Numbered from the stretch's first letter, positions 10,101 through 19,981 are shown. The stretch is 26,611 nt of DNA from Plantago elongata (GCA_036897095.1 JAYMSP010002060.1:1-26611); one strand, 5' to 3'. Notes: generated by a model from the letters alone, not told the origin. Translations and numbers: made by a program.

Positions 10101-10511
10101 AAGGGAATAAAATTTGAATAAAAATTTTCATACTTGAATGCTTGTAGATCTTAAATTCCGTCTTGGCCCATTATGAAGCCTCTCACGTCGCCCATTGCAT
10201 TCCAACACATTTGCTGAAAAATGTGTCATTTGTATGAGGAATTCGCGTTAACAATATTATAGCTAGTTTATAATCTCACCATGAAATAAAAAATACCGAA
10301 CATCAAGGTGAGCACAGACATGGAAATCCAAGATGTCTCAAACAATTTTTCCGTAATGAACTTTCCATTTCTTTCGAAACTTTAAAAGAAAGTTTTAATA
10401 ATCTAAAACATATATCGAAATAAATAAAGAGATCGGATGAAAGAGTAGAAGCTTACCCAATGGTAAGAGGATGACTAAGAGAAAACACAAGGTCGGGTTA
10501 TTGAATTGCAT
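7139..10511 (-). CDS. Neprosin-domain (DUF239) secreted protein, 8 exons
   Basis: The gene encodes a 405-residue protein of the Neprosin family, which includes the secreted glutamic, proline-cleaving peptidase neprosin. Exons (minus): 10511-10457, 10213-10134, 10025-9939, 8933-8700, 8286-8119, 8002-7949, 7806-7666, 7537-7139. All introns are GT-AG and every phase joins cleanly. Residues 1 to about 20 form a signal peptide (MQFNNPTLCFLLVILLPL). The activation-peptide region has YGDIYDCVDVHRQPSLKHPA (48-67), then MRPQ (75-78) and the hallmark GTVPIRR (118-124). The Neprosin domain follows with FAGIYTNKPGKKYY, QVGWTVNPQWYGDNRTRLYT, GCYNVQC, GYWP (292-295), RFGGQVY and QMGSGVF. Length fits the family. 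The protein probably enters the secretory pathway and goes to the wall or apoplast. The segment W-W-L-G (279-282) replaces the more usual W-W-L-E or W-W-L-Q, so peptidase activity is uncertain. The Met follows a TATA box by about 48 bases. Confidence 0.9.
8934..9938 (-). other. Long intron 3 of the Neprosin-like gene
   Basis: This 1005-base intron is much longer than the others (53 to 413 bases). It is very AT-rich, with repeated TTTATCAACT-like words between 9590 and 9840 and a palindromic TTGTCTAGACAA near 9676. It may contain a degraded MITE, but I could not define its ends. Confidence 0.5.
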
Positions 10512-10558
10512 CGTGATCGATCGAACTTTCTTCAATTTACTTTGATGATGTGAATATT

Positions 10559-10566
10559 CTTTTATA
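10559..10566 (-). promoter_or_regulatory. TATA box of the Neprosin-like gene
   Basis: On the minus strand CTCTATAAAAGAA places TATAAAAG about 48 bases before the ATG at 10511. This leaves room for a leader of roughly 15-25 bases. Spacing and sequence fit a plant core promoter and support the chosen start codon. Confidence 0.7.
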
Positions 10567-10569
10567 GAG

Positions 10570-11062
10570 GATTAAATGTGACAAAAATAGTACTTAATTT
10601 ATTATTAATAAATTATTATTCTTCTAAAAAAATTATTAGAGCTATTCAAATGCATTATTTATTTAATGTGATTCTATTTAACTTCCTCATGTAATGATAT
10701 GGTTGGATTCCCCTACCAACTTAGGTGAATCCTTGCATATTATGTGTTCCTACCTTATATACTTCTCAGGCATATGCAATTTCATATGATTGGTCAAGTA
10801 AAACTCTTGAAATTATCAGTTTAATTATTTCTACGAATTTTACTTGCACTAGCACTAAATATGTTTTAACTAAATTTAAATTATTGATACACCCCTAATT
10901 CTCGATTATTCCTTCTTGTGAGCGCGTATTACGAAACTGATTGTAAATCCAAAAATTAAATGGAGTGGATTCACCAATCCGATCCGTATCACACTGGATT
11001 AACCCAATTGATTTGATTTGGATCGAATAGGACCAAATTCATAAATTCAAGGATCATACCAA
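10570..11062. other. Intergenic, upstream of the Neprosin-like gene
   Basis: This is AT-rich DNA without a credible reading frame. It should hold the upstream promoter of the Neprosin-like gene. A few GATCCG/GATTTGATTTGGATCGAAT words near 10978-11035 resemble the ACCCGA/ATCCGA arrays elsewhere in the window. Confidence 0.4.
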
Positions 11063-11740
11063 CTAATTCCTTTTTATTGAAATTATTGTTGCAAAATACT
11101 TACAGACTGACGTAGGATTGATTGAGTTACGGGAAGCACGATGCGAATACGTAGTACAAAGATCATCAGAAAGCAGCCTGGCAAGCCAGTCCAGACACAA
11201 GTCCCATACATGTAAAATTGGACTAGCTTGGGGATACACACAACTAACTGAAGCCTGAGCATTAACATTAGGAGTTATCCTAGTACATATTGTGGAACCT
11301 AACGAGCTACCCCGCTTTGCCAGATGATCAGCCACCACATTGGCTTCTCTGTACACAAAACGAATCAGGATCGTCTGAAAATGTGTAACTGACGAAGCAG
11401 ATCAGCCACCAGTGTCTGGTGCCCCCGAGCTGGATCCTGGTTCCTGCTTATACATGCAAAAAGATAGAAAGAGTCAGTTTGTATAAGCAAACTAGTAACA
11501 TTCCATTATATAGCAAGTGATAGTTTAGTGTGCAACGTTATTAATTCAGCTGTATTATTATCAGTAAATCCTATATATCCACTAGCCGCCTGAATAAAGG
11601 ATTCCGTGGGGGAACGCAAGATACACCCAATGCCCGTCGAGTCCGGCGAACCTAATGCCGAACCATCCATATTGAGGTGGTGTATTATGTTCCTTAAAAA
11701 AAACCCATTGTTATTATGAATTTTATTCACTTAATCCGAA
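11063..11740 (-). pseudogene. LINE-type RNase H relic, third copy
   Basis: The minus-strand blocks 11730-11506 and 11356-11063 carry RNase H-type motifs: NMDGSALGSPDSTGIGC (first Asp), ASGYIGFTDNNTAELITLHT (Glu) and, after a stretch without an open frame (about 11360-11505), YREANVVADHLAKRGS (last Asp). The tail WDLCLDWLARLLSDDLCTTY matches the relic at 2535-3032, and the non-coding middle is also similar between the two (GGTGC...GCTGGA.CCTGG at 2810 and 11420). No reverse transcriptase lies upstream. The coding tail runs into ATTTCAATAAAAAGG. It is a truncated LINE end or decayed RNase H-like gene. Confidence 0.6.
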
Positions 11741-11770
11741 AATAAAATCATAATGTCAGTTTTATGTTTC

Positions 11771-13650
11771 ATTTCCACGTGGCAATGAACGTGGCTTTGA
11801 ACTTTATTTGGTGGCCCAGCTGGAAAATGAAGTTTTGTTAGTTTTTCACAGGGAGAGGGTGATGACCATACCGAATTTTCAAAACGGCAAATTGGATCAA
11901 TCCTTTAAATAGTACATTGATTTTGACATTTTTGAAATCGAGTGTCTAGTTGGCGACACCATTTCATTTATCAACTTTTCAACGATCTCCCCCGTTATCA
12001 GTCGGTGCATATTTTTAAAACTCGGTTATCTATCCATAAATTTAAACTTTAAAATCATATAAAATTATTCGAACCAGAACTAATATTGTATGCAATGCAA
12101 CCACAATTAAACTTGATTTATTCGTTAATTCAAACAAATCGATTTCCCCTCGATTATCTTCTATAAAAAGATAACAACAATGCAAATGTAAATCATGCAT
12201 CTACGCTTAGAATGTATGTATAATGTATCACACATTTCATTTTTATAATATAGACTGAAAATATCAATTAAGGCTCAGAAGTCAGAGGAAGAAAAATCAA
12301 TGTGAGAAATGAAAGGGAGAAAATTGAGGCAGTTTATAGATCCACCTGTTTGTAGTCTACGGTCCTAAAGCAATACATTGATTTATCATCAGAAATTCAG
12401 AGGAAAATGAATAATGTAGGGACACATTAGATAGAACAATACAAAATAAGCAGCGAACAGAACATGAAATGGAAAGAAATTAGTAAGGTACGATGGTCTA
12501 AATTTAGACGCACTTCCGAATAAGTGTACAAGTTTAATTATTGAAGCTCGACATGTATAATAATGATGGAGAAGTCAATTTATATTTTTGTACAATATGG
12601 TCTCTGCCCGACCGAGAATAAGCTTCTAGATGATTAATTTACTTGGACAATGTGTGACAAAGCTAGTTAATTATGGATTTTTTTAGCGGTAGCTAATGAC
12701 GACAAGTAAATAAGCTACTTGGAGTTATAAATCGGTTGAAGAAGATCCGGAAATTGGAAGTAGAAACGTACGGTTATAACAATATTGGTCATGGGTCCAT
12801 TTTAATTTTAATATTTAGGGGTACGTATCAACAAGCAATGTTAAGTCGAACTTTGGTTTAATGGTCGAACATTTCATAATTGTGCATTTGTACTTGTGAA
12901 CAGCTCGATAAACTTGACTTGCTTTTGCTCATGAGCGTTTAATTTGTTAGAGCTCGAAAATGAATTCAGTTGTTCTGAAATTATGCGTAGTTCTGATTTC
13001 AGATAGCTTAAGTTAGGGACTAAGTTTTTACCTTTTTATATACATATAAAAATAAAATATCTAAATCGTATTAAATTAATTATTTATCACAAGCAACTCG
13101 CGAGCTTCAATCATTTTATCAGGATGATCGATTCAAGCTCGACAATGAGATGATGACCACGTTTGCATTAACCAATTTCAAACTCAAAATAAACATTTAT
13201 TGGACTTTTTTGCAATTTGATTCCCAACACTCCTAATCATATTTAAGACTCTTAAAGATTTTTTATTTTTTTTAAACCGGCAAAAATTACAACTAATTCC
13301 TACATTACCTTATGGCTCCATAAAGAATCAAACCCTACACCTCTTCTTTACGACTTCAACTTCATTTCACTGCACCACTTTATACCTTCTGACACTTCAA
13401 ATATTGTATGTTAAGTATTATTATAACACAATATATTTTCATTGGGAAATCCAAAACAAATATTGAGTCGTGGTTCTAATATTTTGGCCACCCCACCTAA
13501 TAAATTGGTACAAAACTGCAACATGCAGGTAGTTTATAACTAACTAGTGCTAATTATTAATACAAATCTGTAAATTAAGAGACACGTTTTAGGTTTTGAC
13601 ACAAGATAATGACACCGGAGTTAATGCCGTTGGACATGGGCGGCTTTGTA
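11771..13650. repeat. Segmental duplication, copy A (partner 20191-22364)
   Basis: Several blocks match copy B in the same order and orientation: CATACCGAAT and TACATTGATTTTGACA with GGCGA..., CGACACCATT at 11771-11990; AATGTAGGGACAxATT at 12412-12440; ATATTGGTCxTGG at 12780; and TAAATTAAGAGACA...GGACATGGGCGGCTTT at 13571-13648. Between the blocks the copies differ by insertions. Copy A has extra DNA at about 12800-13565 that includes a SINE. Copy A lacks the SINE found at 21688-21869. No conserved reading frame is seen, so it is duplicated intergenic DNA. Confidence 0.75.
13258..13390 (-). mobile_element. tRNA-derived SINE (family 1, copy a)
   Basis: On the minus strand it starts AGAAGGTATAAAGTGGTGCAG, with a box A-like TGGTGCAGTGA and a box B-like GTTTGATTC about 40 bases later. 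It ends in GCCGGTTTAAAAAAAATAAAA. It is flanked by an imperfect target duplication of about 11 bases, GACTCTTAAAG (13247-13257) and GACACTTCAAA (13391-13401). It shares head, body and tail with the copies at 21688-21869 and 21933-22061. RNA polymerase III promoter boxes and the A-rich tail are the diagnostic parts. Confidence 0.7.
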
Positions 13651-15132
13651 AATACGAAATACATTTTGGGCATTTTCCTAAAGTATAAAATTATATCATG
13701 AGTATACTATATGTATGCCAAAGTCACGGCATTTGAATTCAACAGAAGAATTTCATGTTATTATAAAACTAGAATAGCCGTCACATGCTACGTGTGTGAA
13801 GTATTTTTTTAAAATTTTCATATCTATTTAACAGTATCATTTATGCATTTATGACTTATATAATATTTTCATTTCTGTTTTTATAAAAAAATTAAATCAA
13901 AGACATTTAATAAAGATTCAATCATGGGAGGTTAGAGTGACAAAATGAGATGGAATTCCTAATTGACTACTATCCCAAACCAACAAAAGTGTATACAAGG
14001 CAGGACTTATCAATATAACTTCTAGTATGCTAATTACAGGAACTAATTGAAAACAATCCATCGATGTGCCAAAAGAGCTCAACACTAACCAGCATCACTC
14101 CATTTACTCTATGCACATACCTCCTCATCATCTTCTTGATTGCATTAAGTAACATTTGTGAATATAATACAATACAATACAATAAACATTCGAATATGCC
14201 ATGGCCATCAAATACATATTTCACTATTCTAACTTTTAACACTATTATTATATAACTCCAATCACGTTAATATAATTCTTTCTCCCAACTACTTATCCTT
14301 TCTTTCAATACATAATGTAAACAATCAAAACCAAATTATCCCACTAGCTGCAAAAATACCCCAATCCAGCCAATGGCCGCAAAAACTCCGAAATCCAGTT
14401 GTGAAATAGATCAACATGGTACATATTTGTCATAATAATATGTTTGAGTAAATTAATCTCTTCTTGTAAACTTAGAGAAACTACTTCAATCGATAAAAAA
14501 ATAAGCATTTCTAGTATGAAAATATAGTAGACCTCTATATAAAAATTTCCAGGACAATAACTAAAAATCATTCCAGCAGATCATGTTCAAAATATATGAT
14601 TACAAGTGGACTTCAAAACTAAGATTGAAAATAGAGAGACAAGCAAGAAATAAAAGAGAGTTGAGCAGCAACTCAATAAGAACAAAGAAGCAGCATGCGA
14701 AAAAAACTCATGAATAATCATTATGTCATATTTCACCAGATAAGTCACAGTGAACTGAACATGCATATTTGGAAGAGTTACTTCTGATATCTAACATTTA
14801 AGAAGCTCTTCCATTGTTAAGATATAGACACTAGTTGTACGTTTGGACAGAAGAGAGTTGCTAAAGCATTTACTTAATCAAGCTCTTGATGTTTATTGTT
14901 GATTTAAGTGTGAAGAATCTACTTGGCCATTTAACCTTCTATTTTCATACCTGATCAACCTACACACTTTCTTCATTTATATTACTTGCTCAAACATATC
15001 TCTCAACTCTACAGTAACCTTATCTCAACCAAAAATACCCGACTATCAATTTCTTAACTCATTCGTTAATTTTAGACCATCATCTCTAGTTGTATCATCT
15101 TAACTCTTAGCTGTAAGAATTGGACCGAGATG
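13651..15132. other. AT-rich intergenic DNA
   Basis: No gene is supported. Short open frames here have AT-driven composition and no recognisable motif. A single copy of the TTATAAAACTAGAAT...ACATGCTACG motif lies at about 13757-13795 (see 311-503), and a short run of ACAATACAAT occurs near 14165. Confidence 0.4.
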
Positions 15133-15243
15133 GAGTGTTTGGTTCCAAATTTAAATTGAGAATACTAAATTTCAGTAGTAATTTTGGGTACAAAAACACA
15201 ATTGGAATTGAGTTTTCTCAATTCAAATCTGAACCAAACACTC
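15133..15243. mobile_element. Short MITE with 29-bp terminal inverted repeats
   Basis: The left end GAGTGTTTGGTTCCAAATTT and the right end, whose reverse complement begins GAGTGTTTGGTTCAGATTTG, pair over about 29 bases with a few mismatches. Both continue into AATTGAGAA. The 111-base element has no coding capacity. The GTGTTTGGTTC ends are of the kind seen in plant PIF/Harbinger or hAT MITEs. Flanking bases (ATG left, ATA right) do not give a convincing target duplication, so the superfamily is uncertain. Confidence 0.65.
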
Positions 15244-15639
15244 ATACATGTTTTTACATTAATATCCTAGCAAGGCAATCTATAATGAATCCAATTATTC
15301 ATTTACAATTTAATTGTGCCTCGATGATCATGTGGTCATGGTCGTTCCGAGTAAGGAGTAGAATTAATTCAAATTATTCATTATATTGATATACAAAAGG
15401 AATTGAACTAAACAGAAAGTAAATACGACATGTATGATTTTTGAAATATTTAAAATTTATTATAACACACACATATATCTCATAACATCAAATGGGAAAT
15501 TAATACAGGGAAAATCACACCAACGGCTACAACTAAACATAATTAAGACGATACAATGAGGAATACAACTTGGTTAATTATCTCTCGACTTATTCTTTAT
15601 CCAAAATTTATGATCACTTTGTATTTCAGGCTTTCCACT

Positions 15640-15645
15640 TTTATT
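15640..15645 (-). terminator. Poly(A) signal of the extensin gene
   Basis: AATAAA on the minus strand (complement TTTATT) lies about 25 bases past the proposed 3' UTR intron acceptor, in CTAAATAAAAGTGG. It is the first perfect signal in the spliced 3' UTR. Further A/T-rich near-upstream elements (ATAAAGAATAAG) follow at about 15590-15602, so the cleavage site may lie beyond them. Confidence 0.5.
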
Positions 15646-15669
15646 TAGTTGCAGAAGATTCACTTTTCC

Positions 15670-15858
15670 CTGCATGAAACAAGTTGGAATTGTTATTTTT
15701 TTATAATGTGCATGGTAAAAGCTTAAGCAGTACACGTATATACGTACCATCATTAAACATGCATGAACGTACTTAATTAATTAGTATAATGATTTGCTTT
15801 TAATTAATGTATATGCAAAATGTGAGTATTAATTAACACATAACTAGTGGAAACTTAC
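15670..15858 (-). other. Intron in the 3' UTR of the extensin gene
   Basis: Thirty-eight bases past the stop codon the minus strand reads CCCCAA|GTAAGTTTCC, a strong donor. Its partner acceptor is TTTCATGCAG|GGAAAAG at 15670-15672, giving an intron of 189 bases. It lies wholly outside the coding region. A 3' UTR intron is a known feature of tobacco-type extensin genes, which supports the call. Splicing itself is inferred. Confidence 0.65.
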
Positions 15859-15896
15859 TTGGGGAAGTTGGACTTCCATGTTCATGCATGATGTAA

Positions 15897-17156
15897 CTAG
15901 TAGTGGGGTGGAGGTGGAGAAGTGTAGTAGTATGGTGGCGTTTTGTGGTGAACTGGTGGTGGAGGAGACTTTTTCGGAGGTGGTGGTGGTGGGGATTTAT
16001 GTACGTAATGCTCTTTGGGAGGTGGTGGTGACTTATATACCGGGGTTGGTGGCGGTGGAGATTTCTTGGGAGATGGTGGAGATTTGTAAACAGGTGTTGA
16101 TGGTGGCGGAGACTTCATGGGAGGAGGTGGAGATTTGTACACAGGTGTTGGTGGTGGTGGAGATTTCTTAGGAGGAGGCGGGGGTGGAGATTTATATACG
16201 TAAGGGTCCTTAGGAGGTGGTGGTGACTTGTACACTGGGGTTGGTGGTGGTGGAGATTTTTTGGGAGGAGGTGGAGACTTGTAAACAGGTGTTGGTGGTG
16301 GGGGAGACTTCATGGGAGGAGGTGGAGACTTGTATACAGGTGTTGGTGGTGGCGGAGATTTCTTTGGCGGGGGTGGAGACTTGTAGACGGGTGTTGGTGG
16401 TGGTGGAGATTTCTTAGGAGGAGGTGGGGGTGGAGACTTGTATACGTAAGGATCCTTAGGAGGTGGTGGAGACTTATACACTGGGGTTGGTGGTGGTGGA
16501 GTTTTCTTGGGAGGAGGTGGAGACTTGTAAATAGGTGTTGGTGGCGGTGGTGATTTCATGGGAGGTGGTGGAGACTTGTACACAGGTGTTGGTGGTGGTG
16601 GAGACTTCTTAGGTGGAGGTGGTGACTTGTACACCGGTGTTGGTGGCGGTGGAGACTTCTTGGGGGGTGGTGGAGGTGGGGACTTGTAAACGTATGGCTT
16701 TTTGGGTGGAGGTGGTGACTTATACACAGGCGTTGGTGGCGGGGGAGATTTCTTGGGAGGTGGTGGTGACTTGTAAACGGGTGTTGGTGGTGGTGGAGAT
16801 TTCTTAGACGGAGTAGGAGGTGGAGACATGTGTACGTAAGGCTTCTTTGGAGGGGGAGGGGACTTGTAAACTGGGGTTGGCGGTGGTGGTGATTTCTTAG
16901 GGGGTGGAGGAGACTTATACACCGGTGTTGGCGGTGGTGGTGATTTCATTGGAGGAGGTGGTGGAGGATATTTGTGGACTGGTGTTGGTGGTGGCGTTGA
17001 CTTGTGCACCGGAGTTGGTGTTGGATACTTTTTAGGTGGTGGAGGTGAGCCGTACATGTAATGATCGTTCGCATTGGTGGCGGTTGGCATGCAAAGTGCC
17101 AGTACAGTCACTATGACAGTGGCATAAGTTAGAGAAACCATTGTTTTGGTTCCCAT
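15897..17156 (-). CDS. Classical extensin (SPPPP hydroxyproline-rich wall protein)
   Basis: A single exon encodes 419 residues. Residues 1-29 form a signal peptide (hydrophobic YATVIVTVLALCM, likely cut after TATNA). The rest is almost entirely Ser-Pro repeats: about 34 SPPPP blocks, mostly in the alternating unit SPPPPTPVYKSPPPPKK. Prolines in such blocks are normally hydroxylated and arabinosylated. Three PYVYKS segments (plus YVH variants) supply the Tyr-x-Tyr motif used for isodityrosine cross-links, and single Tyr in VYK plus Lys could join the network. The tail is PPYYYTSPPPPHY. The protein would be exported and become insoluble in the cell wall. The codons make long open frames on the opposite strand, which are shadows. 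A TATA box lies 44 bases upstream. No frame break is seen despite the repetition. Confidence 0.96.
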   Translation of the reverse strand: MGTKTMVSLTYATVIVTVLALCMPTATNANDHYMYGSPPPPKKYPTPTPVHKSTPPPTPVHKYPPPPPPMKSPPPPTPVYKSPPPPKKSPPPPTPVYKSPPPPKKPYVHMSPPPTPSKKSPPPPTPVYKSPPPPKKSPPPPTPVYKSPPPPKKPYVYKSPPPPPPKKSPPPPTPVYKSPPPPKKSPPPPTPVYKSPPPPMKSPPPPTPIYKSPPPPKKTPPPPTPVYKSPPPPKDPYVYKSPPPPPPKKSPPPPTPVYKSPPPPKKSPPPPTPVYKSPPPPMKSPPPPTPVYKSPPPPKKSPPPPTPVYKSPPPPKDPYVYKSPPPPPPKKSPPPPTPVYKSPPPPMKSPPPSTPVYKSPPSPKKSPPPPTPVYKSPPPPKEHYVHKSPPPPPPKKSPPPPVHHKTPPYYYTSPPPPHY

Positions 17157-17199
17157 GTTTGTGTTTAAGTTGTGTTCTTCTCTAGGGACTGAGCACCCC

Positions 17200-17207
17200 T
17201 TTATATA
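17200..17207 (-). promoter_or_regulatory. TATA box of the extensin gene
   Basis: The minus strand reads GGCTATATAAAGGGG, putting TATATAAA 44 bases before the ATG at 17156. This predicts a short leader of about 10-20 bases. The sequence and position are those of a strong plant core promoter. Confidence 0.75.
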
Positions 17208-17209
17208 GC

Positions 17210-18727
17210 CAAAACATTTCCACTTTATCTGTAAAATGATTAAATCATTATGGTAAAAAAGAATTGGTACAAACTAGACTTGTCTGAATAGGACACTGAA
17301 ACAATGGCTGTCAAACACAGTTTACTAATTAAATAGCTTGAGTTTAATATGAACATGCGTCTGTAATTCGGTAGTACTACTTCACCTGTTTCATTTGTCC
17401 GCTGTGGCTGCATGTTTTCTTTAATTAATTTTTCTTTTTGTTCTTCTTCAATTCTTTTTGGCAAATTAATACAAGCACATTGCTTAATGCAATCAGGGGT
17501 TGTATACAACTCACATCTTCAGATCATGCTTATTCTTTCACATTGTTACCTTCTAGCCGTTTAAAATATATATATATATATATAATTAGGCCTCTCCCTC
17601 CCAATTCATTTTCGCACTCCAGACCTCTAAATCAATTTTAAAATGTTTTATTGAAAATTTAATACGGTTCATCAACGTCCAGATTAAGTGTGAATCAAAT
17701 GCTATGGTATACTTCTGTCGTAGATTAGCACACGGTTTGGGTGAAAAATAGGACAAATATGCAAGTTGTATTGGAGAGCTAAAAACTGTAATTTATATAA
17801 AAATTAAAATTCTAAATAACTTTTTGGGATAGTTTATTTTAATGTTAATGTGTAAATTGAAGTTATACGGGACACCAAAATGCAGAGAATGCGTCAAAGT
17901 AATCTAAAGGATATATATTGTTCCAATTTTTATAGAATTATATTTGTTGTTTTAAAATAAATAATTATCTGTTTCTAGAATATATATCGTCGGTTCTCAT
18001 ATAATCTTATGTCGTGTACAAGGCGGGGAAATTTAAATTAATGTACACCACAGGGCACAGGCTGCACAATGGATTGCTCAATTTTTGGAATTGCAACTTT
18101 TGGCAACATACTAATGTAATTGATCTTCACATCTTGTAGAATTTCTCCACTATGACATTTGGTCCCTTCATTCTTCGAATTTTCATCTTAGGATTCTTAT
18201 TCATCTATATCAGTGTCATTTTAAATGTAGTGTACAGTTATTGGAAAGAAAATGAAAGATTCGTATATACATTTATCATACATAGAATATGTCACATATG
18301 AAATAGATTATAAAAAGTTTCTAGGTGATTGTTTGGCATGCAACTGAAATTAAAAGAAAAAAAGATCATAAACATCTAAATTTTTCTTAACTCAGAACTT
18401 AAAAAAATTTCTCCATATTAAATACTACATAGTTAACTTTTTACATATGTTGTTGAAAAAGTTATCAATATTGCTTATTAAAATGTTTATATTGAAAAAT
18501 TAATGTATTTTTATATAAAGAAGTATTTTATCCGCAACATAAACATTTTAGTTAATAATTTTAATAATTTTTTACAATACACCTCGATTTTTAGATAAGT
18601 TAATTAGTTAGGGGTGATCTCTCACGTGACTGACTATCACTTCATAGATTCGACTAGATTGACCATCTCCTACCTCAGCCAAACCTGAGGAAAAAGTGAG
18701 TGGTACAAAAGTAACACTTGTCTTTGT
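17210..18727. other. Upstream region of the extensin gene; no gene seen
   Basis: About 1.5 kb of AT-rich DNA without a supported gene. It contains an (AT)10 microsatellite at 17565-17584. The proximal few hundred bases are likely to hold the extensin regulatory elements; I could not assign specific sites. A CACGTG G-box core occurs near 18623. Confidence 0.4.
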
Positions 18728-19502
18728 AAGGGGCCGCATGCTGCAAATTGCCCATAACTTTAGTGGAATATATGCTAAATTATCTGCATGGCCCTTTCTC
18801 CATGCAATCAATCAGTCATCATATAGTAACATTCTCTAAAAATCTAGATAGTAATTTAGGGTTAGATTGACATGGCACTGAAATGGCCATTTGGATGGGA
18901 TTTTGGTGAAATTGTGTTTGGAATGAAATTGAAATGGGGTATTTAAAGTGTATTTTAGACCAAATCATTGTTCATCGAGCCAAATAGGGGTATTTAAATG
19001 TTTGGCCAATCAGCCCATTAATTATTTATAATCAACCAAATGCCAAGCTAAAAAGTACACCTTTAGAATAATTAACGGAACATTCTCTAAAAATCTATGT
19101 AGGAATTTAATTATTATAATCAACCAAATGCCAAGCTAAAAGGTAGATCTTTATAATAATTAACTAACCAAAATATAATAAATATAATCTAAAAATCTAG
19201 GTAGGAATTTAATTATTATAATGAACCAAATGCCAAGCTAAAAAGTAGACCTTTAGAACAATTAACTAGCCAAAATATAATAAATATAATCTAAAGGGGC
19301 CGCATGCTGCAAATTGCCCATAACTTTTGGAGTATATGCTAAATTATCTGCATGGCCCTTTCTCCATGCAATCAATCAGTCGTCATGTAGTAACATTCTC
19401 TAAAAATCTAGGTAGAAATTTAATTATTATAATCAACCAAATGCCAAGCAAAAAGTAGACCTTTAAAATAATTAACTAACCAAAATATAATAAATATAAT
19501 CT
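18728..19502. repeat. Local repeat cluster: 108-bp tandem units and a duplicated block
   Basis: A block starting AAGGGGCCGCATGCTGCAAA occurs at 18728-18858 and again from 19294, at an offset of 566. It runs into a unit of about 108 bases (AACATTCTCTAAAAATCTAG ... CAACCAAATGCCAAGC ... AACCAAAATATAATAAATA). That unit is present near 19018-19079 (partial), 19080-19187, 19188-19293 and 19390-19502. Copies differ at a few positions. A MITE interrupts the first unit at 18859-19017. No coding function is seen. Confidence 0.85.
18859..19017. mobile_element. Tourist-like (PIF/Harbinger) MITE with TTA target duplication
   Basis: This 159-base element begins GGGTTAGATTG and ends in a sequence whose reverse complement is TGGGCTGATTGG, a degenerate terminal inverted repeat. 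TTA stands on both sides (18856-18858 and 19018-19020). Removing the element and one TTA restores AATTTAATTATT...ATAATCAACC, the arrangement in the uninterrupted tandem units nearby. The three-base TTA duplication is characteristic of PIF/Harbinger elements. Confidence 0.75.
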
Positions 19503-19837
19503 AAAAAAAAATATAGAGTGTTTTTCACGAAAAAAATAAGACATTTTACTATATTCACATATCCTCACTTGGTAGAGGAATATACCATTTGAAACGATTC
19601 AAATTTGATCGATCGAAACGTGTTTAAGAGACTGGTTAATATTAGATATGTTGGTCCTACTATACAGTAGTATATATATATATATCTACATTAGTTATTT
19701 TTCACGTACTTCATGTTCATCGACCGTGTAGGTATCTATACAAATTATAAAAGAATTTTTCAGTTTATCACTCATAATAGAATTACTTGAATAAAAATAT
19801 TTATATAAGAATTTTTTCAGTTTATCACTCGTAATAC

Positions 19838-19981
19838 AATTGTAATCAGTCAATTTGATTCGATAAACAGTGATTTAGCCTAAAATACACTTCAAATACC
19901 CTCATTTCAATTTCATTCCAAACATAATTTTATCAAAATTCATCCAAATATCCATTTAAATTCTATATCAATCCATTCCTC
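19838..19981 (-). mobile_element. Second copy of the 18859 MITE family, inverted and shorter
   Basis: The reverse complement of this stretch (GGAATGGATTGATATAG..., then TATGTTTGGAATGAAATTG and GTGTATTTTAGGCTAAATCA) aligns with most of 18859-18986 at roughly 80% by eye. Part of the middle seen in the first copy is absent near its inner end. The inverted orientation creates a long imperfect inverted repeat spanning 18857-19981. This is better explained as two insertions than as one foldback element. Confidence 0.7.

Noticed and set aside
10290-10380. Possible extra exon in intron 1 of the Neprosin-like gene
   Set aside because: An acceptor-like AAAG followed by an open stretch is present, but its frame meets a stop. 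Direct joining of 10457 to 10213 gives a perfect phase and a normal signal peptide.
13831-15110. Small open frames at 14030-14571 as genes
   Set aside because: They lack recognisable domains, splice context and coding-like composition, and length is what AT-rich random sequence gives.
15878-16807. Plus-strand open frames of 64-97 codons opposite the extensin gene
   Set aside because: They are read from the complement of the Pro/Lys/Tyr repeat, have the low-complexity VVV/EIS composition expected of that shadow, and show no independent signals.
18608-18811. Minus-strand frame of 67 codons as a gene
   Set aside because: No motif is recognisable, and part of it falls in the block repeated at 19294, where the frame is not kept.
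18857-19981. A single large foldback transposon with arms of about 130 bases
   Set aside because: The left arm alone is a complete short element with its own TTA target duplication, so two separate MITE copies in opposite orientation explain the inverted repeat better.
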